From assembly GCA_046294495.1 (NCBI GenBank), contig JBKBKV010000006.1:1-55250 (forward strand): 55,250 nt of DNA, in the 5' to 3' direction. Numbering within the stretch: the stretch's first letter is position 1; each line of letters begins with the position of its first letter. The translations under genes and the position numbers were made by a program. Below the pieces are notes generated by a model. That model made no database searches, was not told the origin of the DNA, and saw only the letters and a list, made by a program, of their open reading frames with translations. Source of the DNA: HRBIN23 sp046294495 (lineage in GTDB: Bacteria; Chloroflexota; Dehalococcoidia; Lucifugimonadales; HRBIN23). This document shows positions 8,405 through 16,934 of the stretch, in pieces.

Positions 8405-9733
8405 ATTCGCCGTAACTGGACGATACTCGGTGTCTTCGTAGCCGTCTGTATTCCCCCGCTGGTCATACGCCTAGTCGGATTTGAAGTTGTCCGTTCCCTA
8501 CCGTGGATAGCCTCCTTCGCTGACGCCACCGGCATAGACCACCTGACGCCCGAGTTGGAGGCCCTTGTCTTTGGGGCCGGCGTTGTGGCCGCCGCCTTCC
8601 TTCTATCCTGGGCGGCAGAGGTGGCCGAGAGCGAGGTCTCCGCGGCCTTGGCCCTGGCAGGGGTGGCTTTGATCGCTGTGCTCCCCGAATATGCCGTTGA
8701 CCTCTATTTCGCTTGGCAGGCGGGGCAAGAGGCGGCGGCAGGCATTCCTCCGGAGCGGATGCAGTATGTCCACTACGCCACCGCCAACATGACTGGGGCC
8801 AACCGCTTGCTGGTAGGCCTTGCCTGGCCCCTGGTGGGCCTTCTGTGGTGGCTCCGCACTCGGGGGCATGTGCGCCTGGAGCGTGGCGTATCCCTGGAAC
8901 TGCTGGCTATGCTCCTGGCCACCCTATTTGCGTTCACCATCCCCATCAAGGGGAGCATCGCCTGGTGGGACGGGCTGGTGCTGGTGGGCCTCTTCGCCCT
9001 CTATATCTACCTGACATCTCGCCTGCCTCAGCGGGAGCCGGAACTGGTAGGCCCCCCCATGGCCATCGCCTCCCTGCCTAAGCCCTGGCGCAGGGCCACC
9101 ATTGTGGCCCTTTTTCTTTTCTCCGCCGGAATGATCCTCTCTTCCGCCGAGCCCTTCGCCGAGGGCCTGCTGGGTGTAGGGCGCAAGTTGGGGGTTAGCG
9201 AGTTCATTATGGTGCAGTGGATAGCCCCCCTGGCCTCCGAGACACCGGAGGTGCTGGTAGCGGGCCTGCTGACCATTCGGGGCGACGCCGTGGCTGGGAT
9301 GATGGTGCTCATCTCCTCAAAGGTGAACCAGTGGACGCTCCTGGTAGGCACTCTCCCCTTCGCCTACAGCATCAGCGCTGGGAGCCTGCTAGCCCTCCCC
9401 CTAGATGCCCGCCAGGCCGAAGAGATTTGGCTTACTGCTGCCCAGTCCCTGCTAGCCGTGGTGGTGCTGGTGCGCCTGAACCTGCCGTCGTGGGGTGCGT
9501 TTCTGCTCCTGGTGCTGTGGGCCACCCAGTTGGGCTTCACCAGCACCGCGGCTCGCTTCGCATATGTCTTCCTTTACCTAGGGGCCTCTACCATCCTGAT
9601 GCTGGCAGAGCCGGCTCGTCTGCGGGACGCTGCCCGCCTGCCCTCCTGGGCCATAAAAACCGTTCGGGAGCCAGAGCGAGCCGCCGAACCTGTTGGAGGG
9701 GCGCACTCCTCCCCTGCTGACCCTCCCAAGTAG
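8405..9733 (+). CDS. Sodium/calcium exchanger-family membrane antiporter
   Basis: About 442 residues and about 11 hydrophobic segments. The two inverted alpha repeats of the Ca2+/cation antiporter superfamily are recognisable: IAVLPEYAVDLYFAW in the first half and LASETPEVLVAGLLT in the second, each with the ion-coordinating Glu after Pro. The frame has no ATG, GTG or TTG between the greA stop and 8555, yet 8405-8554 clearly encodes protein (RRNWTILGVFVAVCIPPLV, a first membrane helix). The best start is the ATT at 8405, 7 nt after a GGGGG Shine-Dalgarno that overlaps the greA stop; a TTG at 8555 would lose that helix. Ion specificity is unknown. Translation is probably coupled to greA. Confidence 0.8.
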   Translation: MRRNWTILGVFVAVCIPPLVIRLVGFEVVRSLPWIASFADATGIDHLTPELEALVFGAGVVAAAFLLSWAAEVAESEVSAALALAGVALIAVLPEYAVDLYFAWQAGQEAAAGIPPERMQYVHYATANMTGANRLLVGLAWPLVGLLWWLRTRGHVRLERGVSLELLAMLLATLFAFTIPIKGSIAWWDGLVLVGLFALYIYLTSRLPQREPELVGPPMAIASLPKPWRRATIVALFLFSAGMILSSAEPFAEGLLGVGRKLGVSEFIMVQWIAPLASETPEVLVAGLLTIRGDAVAGMMVLISSKVNQWTLLVGTLPFAYSISAGSLLALPLDARQAEEIWLTAAQSLLAVVVLVRLNLPSWGAFLLLVLWATQLGFTSTAARFAYVFLYLGASTILMLAEPARLRDAARLPSWAIKTVREPERAAEPVGGAHSSPADPPK

Positions 9734-9782
9734 GCCAAACACCTGCTGACCCGTGTCTTCCCCAGGTGGTGATACCCCTGGC

Positions 9783-9812
9783 TTGACGCCCTGCCCCCTT
9801 TGCCCTTATGCT
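9783..9812 (+). promoter_or_regulatory. Promoter of the T-box-cimA transcript
   Basis: TTGACG (9783-9788), 18-bp spacer, TATGCT (9807-9812). Transcription would start near 9819, just before the stem I sequence of the T-box leader. Confidence 0.6.
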
Positions 9813-9818
9813 AGTGGG

Positions 9819-10084
9819 CAAAGGCGAGGATGGAGACGAGTAGGGCAGGAAGGGGCGCCCAGCGAGTCCCGTAGGGTGGAAGGGGATGCGCCCCCTGTCT
9901 GAACATCCCTCCGGAGCCGCCGCCCCAACGGGCTGGTGCCCCAGTAGGCGCGGACGGAGCGCCCACCGTTACCTGGGTGGGGGTGTGATGGCACCCCGCG
10001 GAGGTGCCCCTGGCGACGCCAGGGGAAGAAGGGTGGTCTCGCGGGAACAAACGCCCGTCCCTTCGGGGGCGGGCTTTTTGTTTT
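9819..10084 (+). promoter_or_regulatory. T-box riboswitch (tRNA-Ile type) upstream of cimA
   Basis: The 373-bp space between the antiporter and cimA holds a T-box leader. Stem I carries the S-turn strand ACGAGTA (9836-9842), an upper stem GGGCAGG/CCTGTCT (9843-9849 with 9894-9900) and the opposite loop strand GAAC followed by the specifier ATC (9905-9907), an isoleucine codon. The antiterminator has the T-box core GGGTGGTCTCGCGG (10031-10044); its TGGT (10034-10037) can pair with the ACCA end of uncharged tRNA-Ile. A strong terminator follows (10053-10084). Uncharged tRNA-Ile should favour antitermination and raise citramalate synthase, the first step of a threonine-independent isoleucine pathway. 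The sequence shows the elements; the tRNA identity rests on the specifier and the gene controlled. Confidence 0.88.
10053..10084 (+). terminator. Intrinsic terminator of the T-box leader
   Basis: A 9-bp GC-rich stem (GCCCGTCCC at 10053-10061 with GGGGCGGGC at 10066-10074, one G-U pair) closes a TTCG tetraloop and is followed by TTTTTGTTTT. It is the off-state of the riboswitch. Confidence 0.9.
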
Positions 10085-10106
10085 GGCCAAAGGAAAGGAG
10101 GAGAGG

Positions 10107-11699
10107 ATGGAACGGGTCGTTCTCTACGATACGACACTTCGTGATGGCACTCAGCAGGAGGGTATCTCCCTATCGGTGGAGGATAAACTGCGCATCACCC
10201 AGCAGTTGGACGCTTTTGGCATCCCTTACATTGAGGGGGGGTGGCCCGGCTCCAACCCCAAAGACGCCGAGTATTTTGCGCGGGTGCGCCACCTGCCTCT
10301 GAGCCAGGCTACTATCGTCGCCTTCGGCTCTACCCGCAAGGCCCACACCCCCGTGGAGCAAGACACCAACATCCGCGCCCTGCTGGAGGCGGGCACCCCA
10401 GTGGTTACCCTGGTGGGCAAGACCTGGGACCTCCATGTTACCCATGTGCTAGAGACAAGCCTGGAGGAGAACCTGGCCATGCTCCGGGAGTCCATCGCCT
10501 ACCTGCGGGGCAATGGGCGGAGGGTCTTCTTTGACGCCGAGCACTTCTTTGACGGGTGGAAGGCCAACCGTGCCTACGCCCTGCGGTGCGTCCAGGTGGC
10601 CGCCGAGGCTGGGGCGGAGTATGTGGTGCTGTGCGACACCAATGGGGGGAGCCTCCCCCACGAGGTCGCCGACATTGTGCAGGCGGTGCGGAAGGCGGTG
10701 CCAGTGCCCCTGGGCGTCCATACCCACAATGATGGGGAACTGGCAGTGGCCAATGCATTAGCCGGGGTGCTGGCGGGGGCAACCCAGGTGCAGGGCACCA
10801 TAAACGGATATGGGGAGCGGTGCGGCAATGCCAATTTGGTCTCCCTTATCCCCGCCCTCCAACTGAAGATGGGCATCCGAGTGGTGAGCGAGGGGGCCCT
10901 GGGTCAGCTAACCCGCCTGGCCCGCTGGGTCAGCGAGGTGGCAAACACTCCGCTAAACCCCTCCCAGCCCTATGTGGGGAGCCGCGCCTTTGTCCACAAG
11001 GCAGGCCTCCACGCCTCGGCGGTGGTAAAGGTTGAGGAGAGTTACCAGCACGTCCCCCCCGAAAAGGTGGGAAACAGCAAGCGTATCATCGTCTCCGAGT
11101 TGGCGGGACGGGGCAATGTGCTATACAAACTGCAGGAGGTGGGCCTCCCGGTGGATGCCCAGGATGCCCGCCGCATCCTGGAGGCGGTGAAGGAGAAGGA
11201 GGCTAAGGGCTTCCAGTATGAAGAGGCTGAAGCATCCTTTGAACTGCTGGTGCGTCGGGGGCTACCAGGCTACCGCTCCCCCTTTGAACTGGTGGATTTC
11301 CTGGTGGTGGTGGAGAAGCGCCGGCGCACCCCGGAAAACGGGGGCGACCTGCTGGCCGAGGCCACGGTGAAGGTGCGGGTAAACGGGGAGGTGCTCCACA
11401 CCGCCGCCGAGGGCAACGGCCCCGTAAACGCACTGGACAACGCCATTCGCAAGGCCCTGCTAGCCTTCTACCCCCAACTGCAAGGGGTGCGCCTGGTGGA
11501 CTACAAGGTGCGGGTGGTGGACCAGGGCTCCGGCACGGGCGCTTCGGTGCGGGTGCTGATGGAATCCACAGATGGCCAGCGCACCTGGCGCACCGTGGGG
11601 GCCTCCACCAACATTATTGAGGCCTCCTGGCTGGCCCTGCAAGACAGCCTGGAGTGGTGGATTCTGCACCGGGGCTTGGCGCAAACGCCTTCGCGCTAG
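10107..11699 (+). CDS. cimA: (R)-citramalate synthase
   Basis: A 530-residue member of the HMGL-like/LeuA family that condenses acetyl-CoA and pyruvate to (R)-citramalate, the entry to isoleucine biosynthesis without threonine. The N-terminal TIM barrel starts with LYDTTLRDGTQQEG (metal-binding Asp and catalytic Arg) and contains the HTHND metal motif (VHTHNDGELAVANAL). The C-terminal part (about 385-530) is the LeuA-type dimer/allosteric domain. The length fits the CimA type (about 530) rather than short homocitrate synthases. The ATG at 10107 has an AAAGGAGGAGAGG ribosome site. Control by an isoleucine T-box supports CimA over 2-isopropylmalate synthase. Confidence 0.93.
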   Translation: MERVVLYDTTLRDGTQQEGISLSVEDKLRITQQLDAFGIPYIEGGWPGSNPKDAEYFARVRHLPLSQATIVAFGSTRKAHTPVEQDTNIRALLEAGTPVVTLVGKTWDLHVTHVLETSLEENLAMLRESIAYLRGNGRRVFFDAEHFFDGWKANRAYALRCVQVAAEAGAEYVVLCDTNGGSLPHEVADIVQAVRKAVPVPLGVHTHNDGELAVANALAGVLAGATQVQGTINGYGERCGNANLVSLIPALQLKMGIRVVSEGALGQLTRLARWVSEVANTPLNPSQPYVGSRAFVHKAGLHASAVVKVEESYQHVPPEKVGNSKRIIVSELAGRGNVLYKLQEVGLPVDAQDARRILEAVKEKEAKGFQYEEAEASFELLVRRGLPGYRSPFELVDFLVVVEKRRRTPENGGDLLAEATVKVRVNGEVLHTAAEGNGPVNALDNAIRKALLAFYPQLQGVRLVDYKVRVVDQGSGTGASVRVLMESTDGQRTWRTVGASTNIIEASWLALQDSLEWWILHRGLAQTPSR

Positions 11700-11734
11700 C
11701 CTCCCTCCGGGTTCCTGGCGGCCCCCTCCCTCGC

Positions 11735-11740
11735 TATAAT
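11735..11740 (+). promoter_or_regulatory. Candidate -10 box for mutS
   Basis: A perfect TATAAT lies 20 bp before the mutS GTG; the -35 region is poor. A short leader of about 14 nt containing GAGGG would result. Confidence 0.4.
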
Positions 11741-11760
11741 GGGCATAGGCGAGGGAAGCG

Positions 11761-14388
11761 GTGGGCGAGCACGAGAAGGCTGTCCCTATCTGGCGCCAAT
11801 ACCAGCGCATCAAGAGGGCCTATCCCGACTGTGTTGTCCTCTTCCGCCTGGGGGACTTCTACGAGACCTTTGGGGAGGACGCCTATACCACCTCCCGGGA
11901 ACTGGAGATAACCCTGACGGCCCGGGAGATGGGCAAGGGGCACCGGGTGCCTATGGCCGGCATCCCATACCACACCCTGGAGAGTTACCTGGCTCGCCTC
12001 ATCAAGAAGGGCTTCAGGGTGGCCATCTGCGAGCAGCTGAGCGACCCCTCCGCCTCCAGGGGCCTGGTGGAGCGTGATGTGGTGCGGGTGGTTACCCCGG
12101 GGACCGTCATAGAGCCTTCTCTGCTGGAGCAGAAGGCCAACAACTACCTGGCCTCCCTGGTAGTGGAGGGGGACGAGGCGGGGCTGGCCTATGCCGACAT
12201 CACCACGGGGGAGTTCGCCGTTACCCAGTGCCCCTGGCCCCAGGCCCTGCTGGAAGTGGAGCGCCTGGCGCCGGCGGAGGTCCTCCTTTCGGAGGGTGCC
12301 CAGGCGCCACCGGGCGTGGCTGTTGTTACCCCTGTGCCTGCAGTGGCTTTTGACTTGGAGGAGGCCACGGAGCGCCTGAAGGCCCAACTGGGCGTGCTGA
12401 CCCTGGAGCCTTTCGGGTGCGCCGACCTGCCCCTGGCTATACGGGCGGCTGGGGCCATCCTTTTCTATCTCTCCCGCACCCAGAAGGGCTTCCTGAGCCT
12501 GATCACCTCCCTACGCACCTACTCCACCGCCCACCATATGCCACTGGACGCCCGCACCCGCCGCCACCTGGAGGTGTTCCAGGGGGGTAGGCTGGGCACG
12601 GGGCCTTCCCTACTATCTGTGCTGGACTACACTCGAACCCCTATGGGGGGCAGGCTCTTGCGCCGTTGGCTGGCCCAGCCCCTTCTGGACCTGGGGGAGT
12701 TGCAGAGGCGTCTGGACTGCGTGGAGTGGCTGGTGAAACATCCCCTGGAACGGGAACGCCTGCGGGGGGTGCTGAAAGAGGTGTCCGACCTGGAGCGCCT
12801 GTTGAACCGGGTGCGGGCGGGGCTGGCGACGCCGCGAGAGGTGGTGGGGCTGCGTCGGAGCCTGGAGGCCCTCCCCCGCCTCTTGGACGCCCTGGGGGAT
12901 GCTTCCCCCTTTAGCGCTGTGCGCCAACAAATGCACCTCTGCCAGGATGTTGTGGCCCTTATTGCCCGCGCCATTGAGGAGGAGCCGTCTACGCCTGTGG
13001 GGGAAGGGGGGGTTATCAAGGCTGGCTTCTCCTCGGAACTGGACGAACTGCGCTTCGCTGCCAGAAACGCCAGGGAGGTGCTGGCTGGGCTGGAGCAGAA
13101 GGAGCGGGAGCGCACGGGCATCGCCTCCCTGAAGGTTGGCTACAACAAGGTCTTCGGTTACTATCTGGAGGTGAGCAAGCCCAACCTCTCCAAGGTGCCT
13201 CCCCACTACATCCGCAGGCAGACCCTCACCAATGGGGAGCGCTTTATCACCCCGGAACTGAAGGAATACGAGGCCCTGATCCTCAATACACAGGAGCGCA
13301 TCGGCGATCTGGAGCCTTTCCTTTTTCGCCAGGTGTGCCAACAGATAGGGGATGCGGCCCCTCGCATCCTGGAGACTGCCCAGGGGGTGGCCCAGGTGGA
13401 TGTGTTCGCCTCCCTGGCCGAAGCCGCCCAGCGCAACGGGTATGTGCGCCCCACATTGGACAACTCTACCGCTATCCGCATCAAGGGGGGGCGCCATCCC
13501 GTAGTGGAGCAGGTGCTCCCTCCAGGGGCCTTCGTCCCCAACGACACCCTCCTGGACACTGGCGGCAACCAGATTCTCCTCCTGACCGGCCCAAACATGA
13601 GCGGCAAGTCCACCTACATCCGCCAGGTGGCGCTCATCGTGCTTATGGCCCAGATAGGGAGTTTCGTCCCGGCACAGGAGGCCTCACTGGGCCTGGTTGA
13701 CCGCATCTTCACCCGCATAGGCCTGCAAGACGACCTGGCGGAGGGGCAGTCCACCTTCATGGTGGAGATGGTGGAGACGGCCCATATCCTGCACCACGCC
13801 ACACCCCGCTCTCTGGTGCTCCTGGATGAGGTGGGGAGGGGCACCAGCACTTACGATGGGCTGGCCATTGCCCAGGCGGTGCTGGAATACCTGCATAACC
13901 ACCCTCGCCTGGGGTGCCGCACCCTCTTCGCCACCCACTACCACGAACTTACTGCCCTGGAGGGGGTGCTTCCACGCCTGCGCAACTACACGGTGCAGGT
14001 GCAGGAGGTGGAGGGGAAGGTGGTCTTCCTGCACCGTATCGCACCGGGCAAGGCAGACAAAAGTTATGGGGTGCATGTGGCCCAGTTGTCTGGCATCCCC
14101 AAGGCGGTGCTCCATCGGGCGTGGGAGGTGCTCCAGGTGCTGGAGGGGAAGTCTTCCGCTCCCCGCCCGCCTGCGGGGGAGCGCCGCGCCCGCCGAGACG
14201 GACAGGCCCAGCAACTCCCCCTCTTTACCGGCTTGGGCGCCCCTGTTTTGCAAGAGCTCTTGGCTATGGACATAAATTCCTTGACGCCCCTGGAGGCTCT
14301 TACTAAACTCTATGAACTCCAGAGCAAGGCCCGAGCACTTATGCCCCCTATCCCTGAGGTGGGGAAGGCCATACCACCCACCCCCTAG
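11761..14388 (+). CDS. mutS: DNA mismatch repair protein MutS
   Basis: An 875-residue MutS1-type mismatch sensor. The mismatch-binding Phe-X-Glu is in GDFYETFGED (Phe33, Glu35). Connector, lever and clamp domains follow, then the C-terminal ABC-type ATPase with Walker A GPNMSGKST (610-618) and Walker B/D-loop LLDEVGRGTSTYDGLA, and a His-containing FATHYHEL switch. The presence of the Phe-X-Glu motif and domain I argues for MutS1 rather than MutS2. A GTG start at 11761 is preceded by GAGGG. No mutL is in the window. It ends 10 bp from the convergent HPRT-fusion gene. Confidence 0.96.
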   Translation: MGEHEKAVPIWRQYQRIKRAYPDCVVLFRLGDFYETFGEDAYTTSRELEITLTAREMGKGHRVPMAGIPYHTLESYLARLIKKGFRVAICEQLSDPSASRGLVERDVVRVVTPGTVIEPSLLEQKANNYLASLVVEGDEAGLAYADITTGEFAVTQCPWPQALLEVERLAPAEVLLSEGAQAPPGVAVVTPVPAVAFDLEEATERLKAQLGVLTLEPFGCADLPLAIRAAGAILFYLSRTQKGFLSLITSLRTYSTAHHMPLDARTRRHLEVFQGGRLGTGPSLLSVLDYTRTPMGGRLLRRWLAQPLLDLGELQRRLDCVEWLVKHPLERERLRGVLKEVSDLERLLNRVRAGLATPREVVGLRRSLEALPRLLDALGDASPFSAVRQQMHLCQDVVALIARAIEEEPSTPVGEGGVIKAGFSSELDELRFAARNAREVLAGLEQKERERTGIASLKVGYNKVFGYYLEVSKPNLSKVPPHYIRRQTLTNGERFITPELKEYEALILNTQERIGDLEPFLFRQVCQQIGDAAPRILETAQGVAQVDVFASLAEAAQRNGYVRPTLDNSTAIRIKGGRHPVVEQVLPPGAFVPNDTLLDTGGNQILLLTGPNMSGKSTYIRQVALIVLMAQIGSFVPAQEASLGLVDRIFTRIGLQDDLAEGQSTFMVEMVETAHILHHATPRSLVLLDEVGRGTSTYDGLAIAQAVLEYLHNHPRLGCRTLFATHYHELTALEGVLPRLRNYTVQVQEVEGKVVFLHRIAPGKADKSYGVHVAQLSGIPKAVLHRAWEVLQVLEGKSSAPRPPAGERRARRDGQAQQLPLFTGLGAPVLQELLAMDINSLTPLEALTKLYELQSKARALMPPIPEVGKAIPPTP

Positions 14389-14398
14389 CGTCTCTTGC

Positions 14399-15370
14399 TT
14401 ACCGCTGGCTCTCCTGGGGGGAGGGGCGAGCCAGGAGGGCAGGCTGGGCGATATCGGGAGGGGCCTCGGGCTTCAGGATGCCAATAAAGGGTAGGTTACG
14501 GTATTTCTCCAGGTAGTCCAGGCCATACCCTACCAGAAACTCGTCGGGCACCTCAAACCCCACATAGTGGATGGGGACATCGGCGATACGGCGCACGCGC
14601 TTGTCCAGCAGAGCGCATACCCGCAGGCTAGAGGGCCCTCGGCTCTCTAGGTAGCGCAGGATAAAGTGCAGGGTCATACCTGTGTCCACAATGTCTTCTA
14701 CCAGAAGCACATCGCGCCCGCGGATATCCAGGTCCAGGTCTTTGGTGATGCGCACACCCTCTCCCTTGCCATAGTAAGAGATGGCCATGAAGTCTACCGA
14801 GACGGGTAGGCTAATGGCGCGCATCAGGTCGGCCATAAAGCAGAGGACACCCCGGAGCACGCCCACCAGCACCGGCTCTTTGCCTTTGTAGTCCTGCGAG
14901 ATCTGGCGCCCTAGTTCGGCAACCCGCTTCTGGATAGCGTCGGTAGAGAAGAGGACACGCTCTATCCCCCGCACCCCGGCCTGGGCCAGGGGGCCGAACC
15001 CGTAGCGCGCCAGCAGGCGATGGTAGTCCCGCCGGTAGAGGAGTTTGATCTTGATGTCCGGGTAGAGTTGGCGCAACAGGCGCAGTTTGCGGTTCTTTTC
15101 GGTAACCAGGCTCTGCCTAAGGGTGGTCAGTTCAATGTAGAGGTCCAAGTCGGGCAGGTAGAAATCGGGGGTAAACATCTCCACCACTTTTCCCCCCTCC
15201 CAGCGGATGGGGAAGGAGCGTGGCTCGTAGACCCAGCGCACGCCGTAGAAGTCCAGGATATGGGCGAACTCGGCCTCGCTGGGGTGGGCGAAAGGAGGAG
15301 GGGGTTCCCATTCTTCGGGCGCTTTGGCCTCTTCCGGGCTCTCGTGGGGATGCTGTTCCGGCTCCGCCAC
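14399..15370 (-). CDS. Hypoxanthine phosphoribosyltransferase with N-terminal PD-(D/E)XK-like domain
   Basis: 323 residues, nearly twice a normal HPRT (about 180). Residues 138-323 are the type I phosphoribosyltransferase that converts hypoxanthine/guanine to IMP/GMP: VGVLRGVLCFMADLMR, catalytic flexible-loop region ISYYGKGEGV, and the PRPP loop VEDIVDTGMTL (224-234). Residues 27-135 resemble a restriction-endonuclease-like fold: SEAEF (Glu34), MFTPDFYLPDLDLYIELTT (Asp69, Glu80), then a basic helix EKNRKLRLLR. The usual Lys of E-x-K is Thr, so nuclease activity is doubtful. The first 26 residues are acidic and Pro-rich. The GTG at 15370 lies 17 bp after the methyltransferase gene, so it is last in a minus-strand operon. 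Confidence 0.85.
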   Translation of the reverse strand: MAEPEQHPHESPEEAKAPEEWEPPPPFAHPSEAEFAHILDFYGVRWVYEPRSFPIRWEGGKVVEMFTPDFYLPDLDLYIELTTLRQSLVTEKNRKLRLLRQLYPDIKIKLLYRRDYHRLLARYGFGPLAQAGVRGIERVLFSTDAIQKRVAELGRQISQDYKGKEPVLVGVLRGVLCFMADLMRAISLPVSVDFMAISYYGKGEGVRITKDLDLDIRGRDVLLVEDIVDTGMTLHFILRYLESRGPSSLRVCALLDKRVRRIADVPIHYVGFEVPDEFLVGYGLDYLEKYRNLPFIGILKPEAPPDIAQPALLARPSPQESQR

Positions 15371-15387
15371 GGCTCCCGCACCCCCTG

Positions 15388-16224
15388 TTAGGTGCGCTCT
15401 GCGACGACCGTCAGCCAGTTGCGGGGCACCACGGCGAGGCCCATCTCCTGGAAGGTCTGGCGCACGGCCTCTTGCAGGGCTTCGCTGGCCCTCTCCAGGG
15501 GGACGCCCGGCAATGCCCCTTGGACGAAGTCCTCAAAACGGCTGATGTCTAGCCACCCCTGGAGGGTAACCTGGACAGTGCGCGTCTCCTGGTGCACGAC
15601 CCGGAGGCCGTGGGACTCCAGAAGGGCCTTATACTGCTCTGGGGTCAACTGACGGCGCGCTTCCACCTTGTCGGCGCGGGGCAAGAGGCCGTGGCGCTCC
15701 TTCAGGATGCGGATGGCTTTATACATCCACCGTCGGTAGAAGGATTCGGTGCCGGGGGCGTGGGCACCCTGGAAGAAGGAGGTGTTGAAGGCGAAGCGCC
15801 CGCCCGGTTTCAGGGCATCCACCACCTGCTGGAGCAGCGCCGCCTTGTCCTGGATGTAGTGAATGCCATTGCAAAAAATAATGGCGTCGGCCTTCTCCCG
15901 CACGAGACGGGACAGTTCCTCCACCCGTCCATGGACGAACTGGACGGCGGCGTCCCTGGCATCAGATAGGCTTTGCATGGCCTCCCGAAGGGCGCTGGCG
16001 GACATGTCAATACCGATAACGACGCTGTCCCTAGCACCCCGGAGTTTCTCTAGGATCATCCTGGTAACGGCCCCTGTGCCACAGGCCAGTTCCACCACGC
16101 GCTGGCCGGGGTGTAGCCCCACCCTCTCCAGTAGATAAGCGTTCACCGCCCGATAAAAGCCGTGGCGGGCGAACCACTTGAAAGAGAAATCCCCAGTCCC
16201 CTCGGTTTCTTGCGCCTTTTCCAC
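15388..16224 (-). CDS. Class I SAM-dependent methyltransferase
   Basis: About 278 residues. SAM-binding motif I is VVELACGTGAVTRMI, motif II IGIDMSASALREA, and a later IIFCNGIHYIQD with LKPGGRFAFNTSFF (post-I motifs) matches the Methyltransf_11/25 type. The C-terminal third (after 170) is a helical extension with an LTPEQYKALLESHGL segment as in ubiquinone/biotin (BioC)-like methyltransferases. The GTG at 16224 was preferred because AGGAGG sits 4-9 nt upstream; the frame extends to 16260 without support. The methyl acceptor is unknown. It lies between the MBL hydrolase and HPRT genes on the same strand. Confidence 0.8.
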   Translation of the reverse strand: MEKAQETEGTGDFSFKWFARHGFYRAVNAYLLERVGLHPGQRVVELACGTGAVTRMILEKLRGARDSVVIGIDMSASALREAMQSLSDARDAAVQFVHGRVEELSRLVREKADAIIFCNGIHYIQDKAALLQQVVDALKPGGRFAFNTSFFQGAHAPGTESFYRRWMYKAIRILKERHGLLPRADKVEARRQLTPEQYKALLESHGLRVVHQETRTVQVTLQGWLDISRFEDFVQGALPGVPLERASEALQEAVRQTFQEMGLAVVPRNWLTVVAERT

Positions 16225-16296
16225 TCGTTTCCTCCTGGCTGGCAAGAAACATGATAGCACCGGGGGACGCGGACTGGCAGGGGAGAAAAGCCCTTG

Positions 16297-16932
16297 TTAG
16301 AAGGGGTGCCCTCCCAGGAAGGGGTTCCAGCGCTTTTCGTTGCCGATGGTGGTGCGTGGGCCGTGGCCTGGGAGCACCACAGTGGCGTCGGGGAGCACGG
16401 CGAGTTTGGTGAAGATGCTGGCGACAAGGCGGGCGTGGCTGGCGCCGGGGAAGTCGGTGCGCCCCACGCTCCCCTGGAAGAGGGTGTCTCCGGTAAACAC
16501 CACACCGTGTCCATACAGGCTTATGCTCCCGGGGGTATGCCCCGGTGTCTCCAGCACCAGAAGGGAGCATGAGCCGAAGGTAATGGAATCCCCTCCCTTC
16601 AGGGGGCGGTCTGGCTCTGGGGGGTCACGATAGTCGGGGAAGAGTTGGCGTGCGCCAGAGGGGTTCTTCAGGAAGGGGATGTCGTCTGGGTGGAGGGCAA
16701 AGGGGATTTGTAGCGCCTCCTTCAAGTGGGCTACCGAGGCGGTGTGGTCCACATGCCCGTGGGTGCACAGGACGAGGGAGGGCTTCAGTTCCAGGCGGTG
16801 CACCTCTTCCACGATGCGCTGGCCATCGCCCCCCGGGTCAATGATAATGGTATCTTTGCTCTCTTCGTCGCTGGCCAGGTAGCAGTTGGTGGCAAAAGGG
16901 CCTACTACAAGGATGCGCACCTGTAGTCCCAT
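16297..16932 (-). CDS. Metallo-beta-lactamase-fold hydrolase (glyoxalase II-like)
   Basis: 211 residues. The dinuclear metal motif THGHVDH (57-63 region), the distal His in ETPGHTPGS, the bridging Asp in FTGDTLFQGSVGRTDFPG and the last His in VLPGHGP are all present. The family includes glyoxalase II thioesterases and persulfide dioxygenases. The start codon lies 2 nt after the stop of the rhodanese gene and has no strong Shine-Dalgarno, suggesting translational coupling. The rhodanese neighbour makes a sulfur-related role plausible but not proven. Confidence 0.85.
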   Translation of the reverse strand: MGLQVRILVVGPFATNCYLASDEESKDTIIIDPGGDGQRIVEEVHRLELKPSLVLCTHGHVDHTASVAHLKEALQIPFALHPDDIPFLKNPSGARQLFPDYRDPPEPDRPLKGGDSITFGSCSLLVLETPGHTPGSISLYGHGVVFTGDTLFQGSVGRTDFPGASHARLVASIFTKLAVLPDATVVLPGHGPRTTIGNEKRWNPFLGGHPF

Positions 16933-16934
16933 AT

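Noticed and set aside
12613..13497. 294-codon frame antisense to mutS
   Set aside because: No recognisable domain; mutS on the other strand is unmistakable.
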